A stretch of 64,000 bases of DNA from NCBI RefSeq assembly GCF_033473495.1, contig NC_088941.1, forward strand, positions 2,666,001 to 2,730,000, given 5' to 3'. The translations under genes were made by a program, and so were the position numbers. Position 1 is the first letter of the stretch, and every line of letters starts with the position of its first letter. This DNA is from Cercospora beticola (taxonomy: Eukaryota > Ascomycota > Dothideomycetes > Mycosphaerellales > Mycosphaerellaceae). The notes beneath the pieces are model-generated. The model did not search any database, was not told the origin of the DNA, and saw only the letters and a list, made by a program, of their open reading frames with translations. Positions 31,986 to 45,830 of the stretch are shown here, piece by piece.

Positions 31986-32598
31986 TCTATCGATGCAACC
32001 TGGAGGCTCTGTGGGAAGTTGTGTCGCGTGGCCCACGTGCGAATCAGTCTATAGCCAGTGCTCCGAGCAGCAATACTCGGAGCCTAGAAGATTGCAGGAT
32101 GGCCATGGAGTTGAGTACTGTCTGGTCTCCAACTCTCTGCAGCCTGCAACTGCGCCTCGTGGTGAGAAGGCGGAGCAGCATGGTAGTAGATCTATGCGAC
32201 GTTGAGCATAAGAGGCCGACATCCATTAGCGAATCCTGCTGCAGGGATGCCCGCATTTCAGTGACCCGAAGGCTTCAGTTGGGCGAGCAATGTTGTGCAG
32301 AAAAGAGATGTGCCTTGGACGCGTGCGAAGAGAAGGCACGTCGGGGGGTCCCACATGGCGCCATCTGAGATCGACAGCCAAGCAATCACTTCACGATGAT
32401 GATGTTGTCCGCATCCACTTCCAATTTGATGTTTACATCCCTCTCCTCTTTACATGCAGACACCGAAGTCTCATCATCGCCTACATGAGACGCGGAACCA
32501 AACACAACGAGTCGGCAGGCAGCTGCACATGCAGAATCTGGCACTCGGCACGCAGCCCAAACTTACCTGTGACGGGAATCCTGCCTGCATTATGTATA
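31986..32598. other. HET gene upstream region
   Basis: Presumed promoter of the HET-domain gene, ending at the target site of the transposon. Base composition is normal up to the island border. No gene was recognised. Confidence 0.5.
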
Positions 32599-32601
32599 TA
32601 A

Positions 32602-32632
32602 GGCCCTGTTTACCTCGCGAGCATTATCGTAA
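32602..32632 (+). repeat. Left terminal inverted repeat of Harbinger element
   Basis: About 31 bp pair with 57187-57217 in inverse. The first 18 bp are identical, then one A/G and one T/C difference occur, both of the kind RIP makes. Confidence 0.9.
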
Positions 32633-33079
32633 TGCTATTCGCGATTATAGAATTCCCGAATTGCGAAAGAATTCTTACCGCTTTTTGCTAGCTTAGCTTT
32701 CGATAATTATATCTATTTACTTTACTAGAGAATTATTACTAAGATAGTTAAGTAACTAGTTAAAATTTAACTTTATATTATCGCGTATATTATAGAGTAG
32801 AATCTAGTCGATTAGTATACTCTTTACTTCTATTATCGTCTATAATTAAAAGGTATTTCTCGCCTTCTAATTTACTACTATACTAACTAACTAGAAGCTA
32901 GAATAAAAGAGTATTACTCTAGGTAACGAACTCTTTAATCGCCTTATTAAATCGCCGGAGATAATAACTAATAATAGTAGTTTTAAGTACTCGTTTCTCT
33001 ATTAATTAGCTTATAATATATTATTAGAATAGAGAATAGCGCTAGTATAGAAGCCTATTATAAATAGAGTTACTAAATA

Positions 33080-33780
33080 GAAGTATATTTAATAGAAGTA
33101 GAATAGGTATCTAAAATATATTAGTAGATAGATATATATTAAAAGTAAGGCGCCTTTAAGTATAAACGAAGTAGAAGCTAAATACTACTTTATATATAAA
33201 GAGTATAAGCTATTCTACTACTAGTTATCTAATTAATTCGAATATATAGAAGAGCTATAGAGTAATCGTTTAGCTATAAGTAATAATATAGTAGAAAGTA
33301 ATAATATCGTAGAATTATCTAATAAAAGTATAGAAGTTAAGTCGTCGGATAATAAAGTAGAATCGTTACTAGTACTACTAGCTTAGAGTTAGTCGTTACT
33401 AGTACGTAGTAGTAGTTCGTCGCTAGCGCTATATAGAGGTAGTAGACGTATTTAGAAGTAGTAGTACTAAGTTAATAGTTCGTTACTAGCGCTAGTACTT
33501 AAAGTAATAAAGTTATAAGTAATAATTAAGCGAATTACTACTACTCGAATTACTTTAGGCAATATACTACTAATATATACTATAGAGCGCCTCTAGTCGT
33601 TTAAGGTATTTATAAAGTTATTATAATATAAGTAGTACGAACTCGGTTAGAAAGTATTAAAGAATAATATTATCGAGTAAGAGATAGTAATTCGTATATC
33701 TAATTAGGTACTAGAGTTCTAGATTATTACTAAGAGAAGTAAATTATAGAAGGAAATAGTAGCGACGCTACTACTACTAT
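33080..33780 (+). pseudogene. Possible second Harbinger ORF, RIP-degraded
   Basis: A plus-strand frame with stops mostly explicable as CAA/CAG or TGG changed by RIP shows a Ser-rich and charged linker and a basic segment. Active Harbinger elements often carry a second gene for a Myb/SANT-like partner protein, which this position would suit. No SANT motif could be recognised, so the identity is a guess from context. Confidence 0.3.
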
Positions 33781-34140
33781 TATCTCTAGTACTTATAGTA
33801 CCGACGTTACTATTTATAGAGTTATTATCTAGTTAGTATTATTATAGCTATTATAACTTTTTAAATTACTTTTAGACGTAGCTACTAGTATTTAATTATA
33901 AATAGAAGTATAATAGATAGTAGGTAGTAGTTAGCTAGTTTATTATTATAATAGTAGAAGTACTAGATTAAAGTTTACTACTAGCTATTACCTTTATATA
34001 ACTATATTTAATAGCGCTATACTTCTACTTTTCTTAATTTACTTCTAACTACTACTACTTCTTAATATTATATCTATATTACTACTACTATCTTATTATA
34101 GAATATATTATACTCTTTACTATTACTAAGTCTAAACGAA

Positions 34141-34625
34141 TCTAAATCTACGCGATCTTCTAGCGCTAGCGCCTCTAAATAGAACTCCTTATTATAAGCA
34201 TAAGTTCTATATCGATTTATAAAGTTATAAAGAACGACTATAGTATATATTAGGTACGTATTACTCTTAATACTAAAGCTAGTTAATAGCTCTTTATAGA
34301 ATACGTACTACTATATCTTTATAATTCCGAATACTCTTTTAATAGTATTCTAGTACTAACTATAGCGTAGATTAAATAGTACTTCTAGTATCTTTAGCTA
34401 CTTATTTAATTCTACTAACTTTTAGAAATATTAAATTTAGAGGTCTAACTTATCTAGATATAGTAGAATAAAGCAAAGTAAAACTCTCTATAATAAGTAG
34501 TTAGAAAGGCTTAGGTTTCTATCTACTATAAGCCTATAAAGAAATACTTTCTACTAAGAATTCCTAAAGCTCGAAGTACTACTTATCTAAAGTCTAACTA
34601 TTAGATAGAGAGATATAGTATCTTT
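34141..34625 (-). pseudogene. Harbinger transposase, C-terminal part, RIP-degraded
   Basis: Minus-strand reading shows the C-terminal signature of PIF/Harbinger DDE transposases: an FLTTYYREF-type block (PYRG region), then after a frame change LFNLRYS and KRVFGIIK, followed by a VLYNFINRYR block that matches the family's LHNFI segment. Many in-frame TAA/TAG stops are present. It continues the N-terminal part now at 55833-56514. The retroelement nest inserted between the conserved GY(x)nG and PYRG blocks. Confidence 0.75.
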
Positions 34626-34855
34626 TATTAGAAAGTATAGTCTAGTTAGATATTCTAAGAGATACTTTAGAGATTAGGATTAGATAATATAGGTTATATA
34701 ATACTAGGTTATATAACCTAGCTAATATCTATTTTAGAAGTAAAATATAACTTATAACTAACTAATATAATTAACTTAGTTAGTTTCTACTTATTATCTC
34801 TACTTCTACTACGTTATACCTATCTAACGAGTACCTACGAGAATATAATTTAATA
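34626..34855 (+). repeat. Copia LTR copy a (plus orientation)
   Basis: A 230-bp LTR starting TATTAGAAAG and ending TTTAATA (TTCGACA in less mutated copies). It is followed by the same leader as the other plus-strand copies. It is heavily RIP-mutated. This LTR is the left border of the nested block. Confidence 0.85.
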
Positions 34856-35710
34856 GGTTATAAGCTTAAGTTTATAGAGAAGCTCTAAGTAGTAAGAGTT
34901 AGTTTTCTTATTCTTAAAGTAATATATATTACCTCTTATAGGACCTATAGTATTAACTAGATAGAAAAGTAGGAAAAGAATATAAGAGAGACTAGAAGTA
35001 TATCCTATTTATACTACTTTAAAGCTTTAGAAAATTCTAGTTATAAGCTAGAAGTCTCTAAAAAGTAAATAAGATAGAGAAAAGTCTAGTAAAGTATACT
35101 CTACTTTAAAAGAGAAGTATACTAAAGAAGTATAAAAAGGAAAGGATAAGCTTTAGATTATAGTACTTAAAAGAATAAAACTAGGCCTAAGTACTAAAGT
35201 ACTACTAATACTTTAGAACTAGCTAGTAGTACTTTTCTAAGAAAATAGATCTTTTAGAAGTTCTCTATTTAAGAACTTAACTAACTTCTCTAAAAGAAAA
35301 GAGTTCTTAGATATTTTAGCTAAAAGAGAAGAGTTTTAATAACTAAAGAAAGTAGAAATCTAGAAGCTACTAATTAGATTAAAAGAGCTTATATTTCTAA
35401 AGTTTAGATTTATTTATTTAATTTTATAGAAATAGATTTAATAAGTAAATTAGATAGAAGAAGAATACTAATTCTAATAAAAGAGAACTATAGACTATAG
35501 TTTAAGCTATAGAAAAATATACTTCGAGGAAAAGAAATCTTCTAAATAATTTTAGACTTAAAGAGATTATTAGTACCTACTCTAGCTAAAGTATCTAAAG
35601 CTTTATTAAGTAAAAGAAAAGATACTACTTTTTTAGAGTTTAGCTTAAAATAGTAGAAGAATAATATAAAGGTAATCTATATTCTAATAGAAAGTCTTTA
35701 TATAGATAAC

Positions 35711-35940
35711 TATTAGAAAGTATAGTCTAGTTAGATATTCTAAGAGATACTTTAGAGATTAGGATTAGGTAATATAGGTTATATAATACTAGGTTATATA
35801 ACCTAGCTAATATCTATTTTAGAAGTAAGATATAACTTATAACTAACTAATATAATTAACTTAGTTAGTTCCTACTTATTATCTCTACTTCTATTATATT
35901 ATATCTATCTAATAAGTACTTATAAGAATATAATTTAATA
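35711..35940 (+). repeat. Copia LTR copy b (plus orientation)
   Basis: 230 bp, nearly identical in layout to copy a, heavily RIP-mutated; it sits 1,085 bp after the start of copy a. Confidence 0.85.
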
Positions 35941-36846
35941 GGTTATAAGCTTAGGTTTATAAAGAGGCTCTAAGTAGTAAGAGTTAGCCTTCTTATTCTT
36001 AAAGTAATACGTATTACCTCTTATAGGATCTATAGTATTAACTAGATAGAGAAGTAGGAAAAGAGTATAAGAGAGACTAGAGGTATATCCTATCTATACT
36101 ATCTTAAAGCTTTAGAAGATTCTAGTTATAAGCTAGAAGTCTCTAAAGAGTAAGTAAAATAAAGAAAAACCTAGTAAGATATACTCTACTTTAAAAGAGA
36201 AGTATAATAAAGAAGTATAAAAAGGAAAGAATTAGCTTTAGACTATAGTATCTAAGTAGATAAGACTAGACCTAAGTACTAAGTACTACTAATATCTTAG
36301 AACTAGCTAGTAGTACTTTTCTAAGAAAGTAGATCTTTTAGAAGTTCTCTATTTAAGAACCTAACTAACTCCTATAAAAGAGAAGAGTTCTTAGATATCT
36401 TAGCTAAAAAAGAAGAGTCTTAGTAACTAGAGAAAGCAGAAATCTAGAATCTACTAATTAGATTAAAAGAGCTTATATTTCTAGAGTTTAGATTTATTTA
36501 TTTAATTTTATAGAAATAGATTTAATAAGTAAATTAGATAGAAGAAGAATACTAATTCTAATAAGAGAGAACTAAAGACTATAGTTTAAACTATAGAAGA
36601 ATATACTTAGAGGAAAAGAAATCTTCTAGATAATCTTAGACTTAAAAAGATTATTAGTATCTACTTTAGCTAAAGCTAAAGTATCTAAAGCTTTATTAAG
36701 CAAAAGGAAAGATACTATATTTTTAGAGTTAAGCTTAAAATAATAGAAGAATAATATAAAGGCAATCTATATTCTAATAGAAAGTCTTTATATAGATAAC
36801 TAAAATAAAGTAATAGATAAAATAAAAGTATATAATATCTAGATAA

Positions 36847-37075
36847 TATTAGAAGTATAGTCTAGTTAGATATTCTAAGAGATACTTTAGAGATTAGAGT
36901 TAGGTAATATAGGTTATATAATACTAGGTTATATAACTTAGCTAATACCTATCTTAGAAGTAAGATATAACTTATAACTAACTAATATAATTAACTCGGT
37001 TAGTTCCTACTTATTATCTCTACTTCTACTATATTATACTTATCCGACGAGTACCTATAAGAATATAATTTAATA
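36847..37075 (+). repeat. Copia LTR copy c (plus orientation)
   Basis: 229 bp, with one A missing near its start (TATTAGAAG). It keeps more CpG and CCGACG than a and b. Confidence 0.85.
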
Positions 37076-38398
37076 GGTTATAAGCCCGAGTTTATAGAGA
37101 GGCTCTAAGTAGAAAGAGTTAGCCTTCTTATTCTTAAAGTAATACGTATTACCTCTTATAGGATCTATAGTATTAACTAGATAGAGAAGTAGGAAAAGAG
37201 TATAAGAGAGACTAGAGGTATATCCTATCTATACTATCTTAAAGCTTTAGAAGATTCTAGTTATAAGCTAGAAGTCTCTAAAAAGTAGGTAAGATAGAGA
37301 AAAGCCTAGTAAGGTATACTCTACTTTAAAAGAGAAGTATACTAAAGAAGTATAAAGAGGAAAGGATTAGCTTTAGACTATAGTATCTAAGTAGATAAGA
37401 CTAGACCTAAGTACTAAGTACTACTAATACCTTAGAACTAGCTAGTAGTACCCTTCTAAGAAAGTAGATCTTTTAGAGGTTCTCTATCTAAGAACCTAAC
37501 TAACTTTTATAAGAGAGAAGAGTCCTTAGATACTTTAGCTAAAAGAGAAGAGTCTTAGTAACTAGAGAAGGTAGAAATCTAGAAGCTACTAATTAGATTA
37601 AAAGAGCTTATATTTCTAGAGTTTAGATTTGTTTATTTAATTTTATAGAAATAGATTTAATAAGTAAATTAGATAGAAGGAGAATACTAATCCTAATAAG
37701 AGAGAACTAGAGACTATAGTTTAAGCTATAGGAGAATATACTTAGAGGAAAAGAAATCTTCTAGATAATCTTAGACTTAAAGAGATTATTAGTACCTACT
37801 CTAGCTAAATCTAAAGTATCTAAGGCTTTATTAAGTAAAGGGAAAGATACTATATTTTTAGAGTTTAGCCTAAAATAGTAGAAGAATAATATAAAGATAA
37901 TCTATATCCTAATAGAAAGTCTTTATATAGATAACTAAAATAAGGTAATAGATAAGATAAGAGTATATAATATCTAGATAAAGCTATATAGGAAATATAG
38001 TAAAGTCTAATAGATATATATAATAGCTATTATCTAAGAATTTATAACTTTTAAGATAGAACTAGAGGATATAATTAGGAAATTATAGGTCTACTTTAGT
38101 AATCTTAGAAGGAGGATTATAGAGATTAACTAGAGGGAGTTATACTATAAGACTTCTAATATAAAGATTAAGTATCTACTCTTTATACTTCTAGCTAAGT
38201 ATAAGAGTATAAGATAGACTATCTAAGCTTAGAAGGACTTAGACTCTAAAGAAATCCTCTAACTTCTTAAAGTAGAGGAGTTAATATAGTATAGATACTA
38301 GTTATAAGAAATAGTAATATTTGCTAAAAGAAGAGAGATCTAAAGTATAAAGCTAAATTACTACTTCTATAAGGAGGAGTATATTATAACTATAAGAA

Positions 38399-41300
38399 CG
38401 GGTATATAAATAGAGAGACGAGTAGTCGTACGAGGTATCTAAGAGAGGTATAGAGGCGCGAGAGACTAAATACTAGAAACGAGAGTACTAAGCGCTAAGA
38501 AGTAAATAGATACCTTAGGTATTAAGTAAATAGGTTACGTTTCGTAATAGTACTCTCCTCTCTAAAAGAAGAAGCTCCTACGACGTTTAGAATAGTATAC
38601 GGCGTAGTTATAACGTACGTCTATCTATAGTTTATAATAGTAAACGTATTAGTATCTATAGAGACGATACCGCCGAAGCGTATAGTAACTAAGCTAAAGT
38701 TATTATATATACTACTAAGCCTAACCTATATCGTAAGTATAGTAGTAACCTTCGTAGTATCGCGTAGAGGCTCTTAAAGTAGTATAGACCTATAAAGCGG
38801 TTTACTAGGCTACCTTAATATTATTACTAGAGACTTATTATATTAATTTATAGTACTCGGCTCGTTAGAGGGACTATATTAGATTATTAGTACCGCTAGG
38901 CTAGTTTCTATCGGACTATTAAGTAATATAAGTAGTCGTAGTTTATTAGAATATCTATTATAAAAGGCCGATACTAACTCCTTACTACTAGAAAGGATCT
39001 AACTCTATTTTATCTAAGACGACGTACTATCTATCTATAGTACCTTATAGTTAAGCGTATACTAACGAACTTTCGCGTCGAGTACTCCTTAAACTTCCTA
39101 TTCCTCTAAACTATCGCTATTACGTTCGACGATAACCGAGTATATAGGTAGAGCCTACTATCCTACTATTCCTCTATAGGTAGGCCGTAATAGGCTTATA
39201 TAGAACATATTATATATCCTTATTCCTTACGTAAGTTTAAGCTCGTATACCTAGTACTCGATCTTTATAACTATCTTAAATAGGCCGAGCTACTTCGAGT
39301 TAAGCTTCTTACTTAGTCGTTTAGTCTTAATATATCGCGTATCGAGCTAGACTTTATCGCCTAGGCGATACTAAGAGGATAGCAATCGGTACGCGTTCGA
39401 GTATTTAGTCGTTCGCTACTAAGAGAACTAATAAGTAGCTCGAAGTTCTTCTAGGACTACTTAGAGGAAGTCGTTAATCGTAGTAAGAGTATTAGCGAAC
39501 TCGTTAGTATTATTAAGCTAAAGCACTTATTATACTATAACCTATAGATAGGGAGCTACTACTATAGTTATATTTAGATATCTACTAGTATTAGTAAAGA
39601 AAGGAGTTATACCTATACTTACGTTTATATAGTTATTTAATACGAACTCGGCGTTAGGTAACTAGTCGACCTAGTCGTCCTACTAGTAGTTAACGTATAC
39701 GCGAAAGTACTACTCGAGTATCTAGTTAGTACGCTTAGATTAGCTATTAGTCTTAGAATAGAAAGTAGTAGAGATATTCTATATAATACTAAGCTATATA
39801 TAGAGGTAGTAGAAGAACGCGCTAACCTACTATATACTACGGTCCGAAACGATAACCTTAGGTACTCTATATAGTAAAAATATATAGCGATAGAATAGCT
39901 AAGTAGAATAGTCGCTATCTAAGCTATTAGTTAGGATAAAATAGACCTATTTTAAGAGTATATCGGTTACTATTATAATATACTAATAGGTAACCTTGTC
40001 GATACGGCTTTTAGACTTTAGTAATTCTACGATAAAATCTACTAAAACTTACTTCTAAACGTCTAGAGGCGTACGTATCGTAGATAGTATTTCTTAGTAG
40101 AGGAGTCTCGAAGAGTTACTATATTTATAGGTATAATAACCTCTAAGGAAGGCAGCTATATCTCTTACTATAGTCGGCTAATAGTAATACTATCTCTATA
40201 GGAGTTTAAAGGTATAGTAGATACCTTAATAACCGGCCGTAGGACTATCGTAATATAGTTTAACTATATATATTCTTAGATTCTTATAGTCGGAGATATA
40301 TAGGTTACTACCTATATATAATTTCCTATCTTAGATTATATATTCTAATACTATAATCTTCTATTATTTAATCTATTAGTTAGAGGCGCTAGAGTTTAAG
40401 TTACTTCGGAGTTAATTAAGGTATTTCTTAATAGCGTTCGAATCGTAAGCTTCCTATAAGAGATTAGATATAGTAGTCGTTTCTCTTTTATTTAGAGATA
40501 GTATAGTAATTTCTATATCTTCTATTCCTACTACTAAGTAGTCGTCGTTCTTAGCGACTAGATAATTATCGTCGTCGTTATTCTCTTTAACTACTAGACT
40601 ATCTATAAGCGGGGTTTCTAGAAGTAGGCTATCGCCTAGTATCGGTTCGTTAACTTCGTCGGTCTCTACTTAGGCCTACGCTCGTATATAAGCGGCAAGA
40701 TCTTTATAGTCGTTATAGTCCTAGGCAATCGTAATAGCGAACGCTATAACTATATTTTTATTTTCTTCTACTTTCTTAATAATATCGAGATTACTTAGCT
40801 TAAGTATAGTCTAAAACTAGTATTATAGCCTAGGGTCGTTAACGCTCTCTAGCAAATCCTAAGAACGCTACGTTAAACTATTAGGCTTCTCGCCTTATTT
40901 CCCGAGTTAGTACGTAATCTTAAAGTTAAACTATAAAAGGAATTTAGCCTATCGCGCTTATCGGCGGTTTAGCTACTTCGTAGTTATAAACTATTCTAGA
41001 TTCTTATAATCTAAGAGTACTTTAATATAGTCGATACCTATTAATTCTAGCTACTATTCTTTAAACGTCTTAATTACTACTAAGAGCTCCTTATTATAGA
41101 TATCGTAATTATACTCTTCCGGAGTTATCTTCTTAGAGAAGTAAGCGGCTAGTCGAAGAATACTATTAGAGTAGAGTTACGATAATATACCTATAGTAAT
41201 ATAATCGGAGGCGTCTATTTCGACCTAAGTTAGAAGGCTTAGGATAAAATATAATAGAATTAGTATAGAGGCGAACTTAGCCTTTAGTCTATTAAACGTA

Positions 41301-44300
41301 GTAGCGTAAGCGTCTATCTATATCTATAATACTTCTTTCCTAGTTAACTCTATAAGGTATTTAATAGTACCTATAAAGTTATAGATAAATTTCCGGTAGA
41401 AGCCTATAAATCCTAGGAATACTAGGATGTTTTTAGCGTTCTTTAGTTATTCCTAGTTTAGAATAGCTTCTACTTTAGCTAGGTCTATCTCGATCCTCTT
41501 AGTAGTAATAATTAACTCGAGGAACTTAACGTAATATACGTAGAATTCGTATTTATTAATATCGATAGGTAGACCTATATTACTTAGAGCCTAAAGTATC
41601 TTAGATATATATTACTTATATAATTCCTTATCCTTAGAGTAGATAAGGATATTATCGAGGTATATAATAACGAATTCGTCTAGGAACGTCTTTAAGATAC
41701 TATTTAGGTATCGCTAGAAAGTACTAGAGCCGTTATATAAACCGAATAGTAGGACCTTATACTAGTATAGACTATATCGTATAATAAATACTATTATCTA
41801 TTTATCTCCTTTCTTTATATAGATATTATTAAATACTATAATAATATCGAGCTTAGTAAACTAACGCGCCTTTACTAATCGGTCTAGTATTTCGTAGATT
41901 AATAGTATCGGGTATCTATTCTTAATTATTAGAGCGTTAAGAGCTCTATAGTTAACGTATACTCTTAGTCCTCTACCTAGCTTACGGACGATTAGTAGAG
42001 GCGACGAGGTACTAGATAATAATTCTTTAATTATTCCTTTAGCTAGCTCGTTATTAATATATTTCTTTATAACTACGAGCTATTCTAGGCTTATCGCGTA
42101 AGCCTTCTTATATAGTAGGTTAGAACTCTCTTATAATTAAATAGCGTAGTTAGAAGGTCTATATTCTAGTATCTTAAAGTCTGCTTTATAGTAGAAGACG
42201 TATACGAACTAGTAATATATAGGCAATAGCTTGTCCTTCGGATCGGTTTTGCTACTATTATTTATAAATTTCTCTATATCGTCGGAGTTTATAGTTCTTA
42301 ACTCCTCTAGTAGTACTACTATTATTACTAAGAGGTATTCTTCTCTTCTTCGAAACTCGTATAGCTATATTACGAAGATATCTTCGTTAGTAGGTATACG
42401 CTTTGCTATCTTAAGAAAGGCCTATACGCTAACTCGCTTAATATTACTCGTAAATATACTAGAGACGTTAGGCAGGTCGTATAGCTTCCTATTTTTAATA
42501 AGGAGTTTATAGACTATACCTCCTTAGTTATAGTTAAGATAATAGTTTAACGAGTTAAAGGCTATCGTATCCTCGCCGAACTTTAGTTCCGAGTTATAAT
42601 TATAGAACTATATTATACCTAGGACTATATTATAGGTTCTAAGTTCTATAATATAGTAGTATTCTTCGTCTATATAAGTATCTATAGTTAGGCTAAAGCG
42701 AGCTATATATATTATTATCTTAATATAGCTATTAGCGAGGCAGAGTCGCTTTAGAGCCTATAGGGCGAATATATCTTTAATTTTATACGCTTTAATAAAA
42801 GAGAGTAAGACGAATAAGAATAAAGTACTAGTATTAAGAAGAGTCTTTGCTTTTAGTTTCGTCCTACTTATTACTATAGCGTTACTAATATAGCTAGTAA
42901 GCACTATATAGTTACTATACTTTAAGTCCTCGAGAGTATAGAGATATTTATCGTAGATACTTTCCTTATTTATATATCCTTTATTTATTAAGTTTAGAGC
43001 CTTAGATACGTAACTTAGTTCTAAGGCTACTTATTTCCTTACTCTAGCGTAGTAGTAATTATAAGAGGTAGGTTATTAGGTAGTAGTTAAGCCTATTAAC
43101 TTATTATACTAAGCTAAGTAGCTTAACTACTATTATATAGGAAATTAGCTATTAGAGTATCTCGATCGATAGAGCCGAATAGGAACTTACCTTTTAATTT
43201 CTCGAAGATATAGTCTTAGAAGTATATATACTATAGGTCGTAGTAGCGAGTATAGAGGTTACTTATAGCGACCTAGGTATAGGTAGCTTTATCGAGTTTA
43301 TAGAGGCTCTTATACTTTATAGGTATAATACGAGTAGCTTCCTCGATAGTTATAGTAGCGAGGTTACTATAGTCGTATCGATCGCTACGATTCGAGTTCG
43401 AATTCTAACCGGCGTAGTTATAGTTCTAGTTCCCGTTATTAGCGTAGCCGTTACTACTCTAGTTCTAACTATTCTTATTATTACTACTATATTAATCTTT
43501 GCGTTAGCCGGTAATTATATAGCTAGCTTCCTAAGTATTCTACTTATAACGAGCTCTATAAACGAACTCTTTATATAGAGTATTAATAAAGTCTTCGAGT
43601 ACCTTACGATATTATATAGTAAGTATATTCTATAGCTCGAGAGAGGTATAGTTAAGGACGCTAGCATAGGTACTTAATTCTAGGTATTTTAAGTAGAAGT
43701 CGCTAAAGAGCTAGTTAGAGGCCTATATTAGAGACTTAAGTTCGACTCGAGCTTTAAACTAATCGTTTGCGTTAGCGTAGGCGCTATCGAGGCCTTACTA
43801 TAGATCTTCGGTTAACTACTAGGCGATCGGGTTAAGTAGGTTAATATACTAGTTAATATAGTCCTAAGGCTAGCCTTCGGTACGGCTCTTAACGTACGAG
43901 GCGATCTCTTAGAAAGGAGTTTAGAAGTAGAAGCTAGTAGCTAATTTTGCTATTATATCGCTACGCTAGATCTTATAGATAGAGCTATCCTTAATAGTAT
44001 TACCGAAGTTAGTACGACTCTTAAACTTATTAGGATCCTTCTACTTCTTATCGACTTTAGAGTAGAAGTAGATAGAATATTGCGAGTAAGTAGTAGAGGT
44101 AGCCGATACGCGAGGTACTATAAACTAACCTATTAGTACTTACGTACCGGTACCTACTACGTACTAATTTATATTATAGTATACTTCTATAGTAGAGCCG
44201 GTATATTATAAGTATAGTACTACGTTGCCTTCTTTATTATAACCTAGTTAAGCTATAAGTATTATAGTCGTCTAAGTTTAACGAAGTAAGTTAAGTTATA

Positions 44301-45600
44301 TATTAGTAGCAGAGAGCTATTCTTAGACCTTACTAATCTTACTTTCTACTTAGTTAAGATCTTTATTAAGCTATACGATACGCGAGTTTAGCTTATTACG
44401 AACCTTATCCTTTTCGAGGTTAGTCGCGTCGACTTACTATATTATCTTTATAAGTTCCTCGTTAATAGCTTCTTTATTAAGATAGTTAGTATAGATATTA
44501 TCGTTCTATTTATTTTCTAGCTTTACGAGTTTATTATAAAGCTCCTTAATTTCTACTTATACTTTCTCGAAGTTACCTTTAATACTAGTAGCGTACTTAG
44601 TCTTCTTACTTAAACGCTTCTCGGCTTTCTTAATCTCCTTATATAGGCTATTACGCTCGTAACGTAAGGCTTTATTAGCTTTAAAGTTCTGCTTAACTAT
44701 AAGCTAGAAAAGCTTAGGTCTCTTCTTAATAGCTTCCTTAAACTCCTTAGAGCTATAAATATAAAGCTATTAGTCGTCGAAGTCTATAGCGCTAGTATCT
44801 TAATTAATAGTATCTAACTTAGAAGGAAGTAACGTAGAGTTAATATAGCCTCTAAAGTCGACGATCGCGCTATTGTCTTAGGTACGTAGAATATTAATCG
44901 AGATAAGAGTATTAGCTATTACTTCTTTAATTAGTCGAGAGAGTAGGTTATCGCGTAGCTTAGATAAACTACCTAATAAGACCTCTAAGATCGAGGCTTT
45001 TCGCTTTAGAGATATAGAGATAAACTCCGGCGCCTTCTTTAGAAGCTCGAACGTAGTATAATTATACTTATATAGTAAGTCGTAGATCGCGTTATTAGAG
45101 CTATAGATCGATCTCGGTAGTATACGACGCTAACTAAGAAGGCCTATACTAAACGTACCTAGAGGTACTTATAGTATAAAGTACGCTCCTATACCTAGCG
45201 TTAGTAGCTAGTTCGTACCGAGATAGTTCTTAGAGGGAGTTACGAACGACTCGAGATTAGTAGCTATAAGTAGTATAGTAGTAACTTTAGGTAGCAGCTA
45301 TAGCTATAACTAGGTTCGGCTTTCGGTATACGTCTACGAGTATTACTATAATATACGCTCGTAGCGCTCGCGCTCGTAAGTCTCTTATTTCTGCTCGCTA
45401 GCGTCTATTACGTCTTAGGCGTTTTAGATACGCTAGAGTTTTAATAGGACTTAGTTAGTAATATTATAGTTACTTATAGTAAAGTAGAAAAGTAGAGAGG
45501 AAAGCGACTATTATTACTTACTATTACGTATATAGTATAAACAAACCTTAAGATAATAGGTAGCTTCTAGTCGTACCTAGATAGTATATATACTTAGCTC
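38399..45600 (-). mobile_element. Ty3/gypsy retrotransposon body, RIP-degraded
   Basis: On the minus strand a Ty3/gypsy reverse transcriptase can be read through RIP stops: a LIVRKLGRGLRVYVNYRALN block, then IIYLDNILIYSKD at about 41633-41690 (the YLDD box with the last Asp changed to Asn, a G-to-A effect), then FLGFIGFYRKFI. Sequence to the left should be RNase H and integrase, to the right (43-45.4 kb) protease and gag. The region keeps many CpG. No LTR pair was found by eye, so the borders are set by the flanking copia sequences and are approximate. It is non-functional. Confidence 0.75.
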
Positions 45601-45830
45601 TGTCGAATTGTATTCTCGTAGGCACTCGTCGGATAGGTATAATGTAGTAGAAGTAGAGATAATAAGTAGGAACTAACCGAGTTAATTATATTAGTTAGTT
45701 ATAGGTTGCATCTTACTCCTAAGATAGGCATTAGCTAGGTTATGTAACCTAGTATTATATAACCTATATTACCTAATCCTAATTCCTAAAGTGTCTCTTA
45801 GAATAACTAACTAGACTATACTTTCTAATA
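45601..45830 (-). repeat. Copia LTR copy d (3' LTR, minus orientation)
   Basis: It reads TGTCGAATTG at its left end and ends CTTTCTAATA. It is paired with copy e. Confidence 0.88.

Larger units (their letters stand above)
34856..38398 (+). mobile_element. Ty1/copia 5' regions in a tandem arrangement (a-b-c)
   Basis: The order is LTR a, 855 bp of leader/gag, LTR b, 906 bp of the same leader, LTR c, then about 1.3 kb reaching further into gag. Leaders start with GGTTATAAGC, the presumed primer-binding site. The gag-like reading after LTR c resembles the corresponding part of the complete copy on the minus strand (about 50.2-51.5 kb). It ends near a zinc-knuckle-like Tyr/Cys region at 38398, where gypsy sequence begins. 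All frames are full of RIP stops. The pattern fits repeated insertion into nearly the same leader site, or unequal recombination. Confidence 0.75.

Noticed and set aside
42231..42512. A 93-codon plus-strand frame inside the island, starting from a TTG
   Set aside because: It is antisense to the gypsy reverse transcriptase region and survives by chance in AT-rich sequence; Ser/Leu-rich with no motif.
43370..43420. GTTCGAATTC-like word resembling a tRNA T-loop
   Set aside because: No matching acceptor or anticodon stems around it; it lies within gypsy gag.
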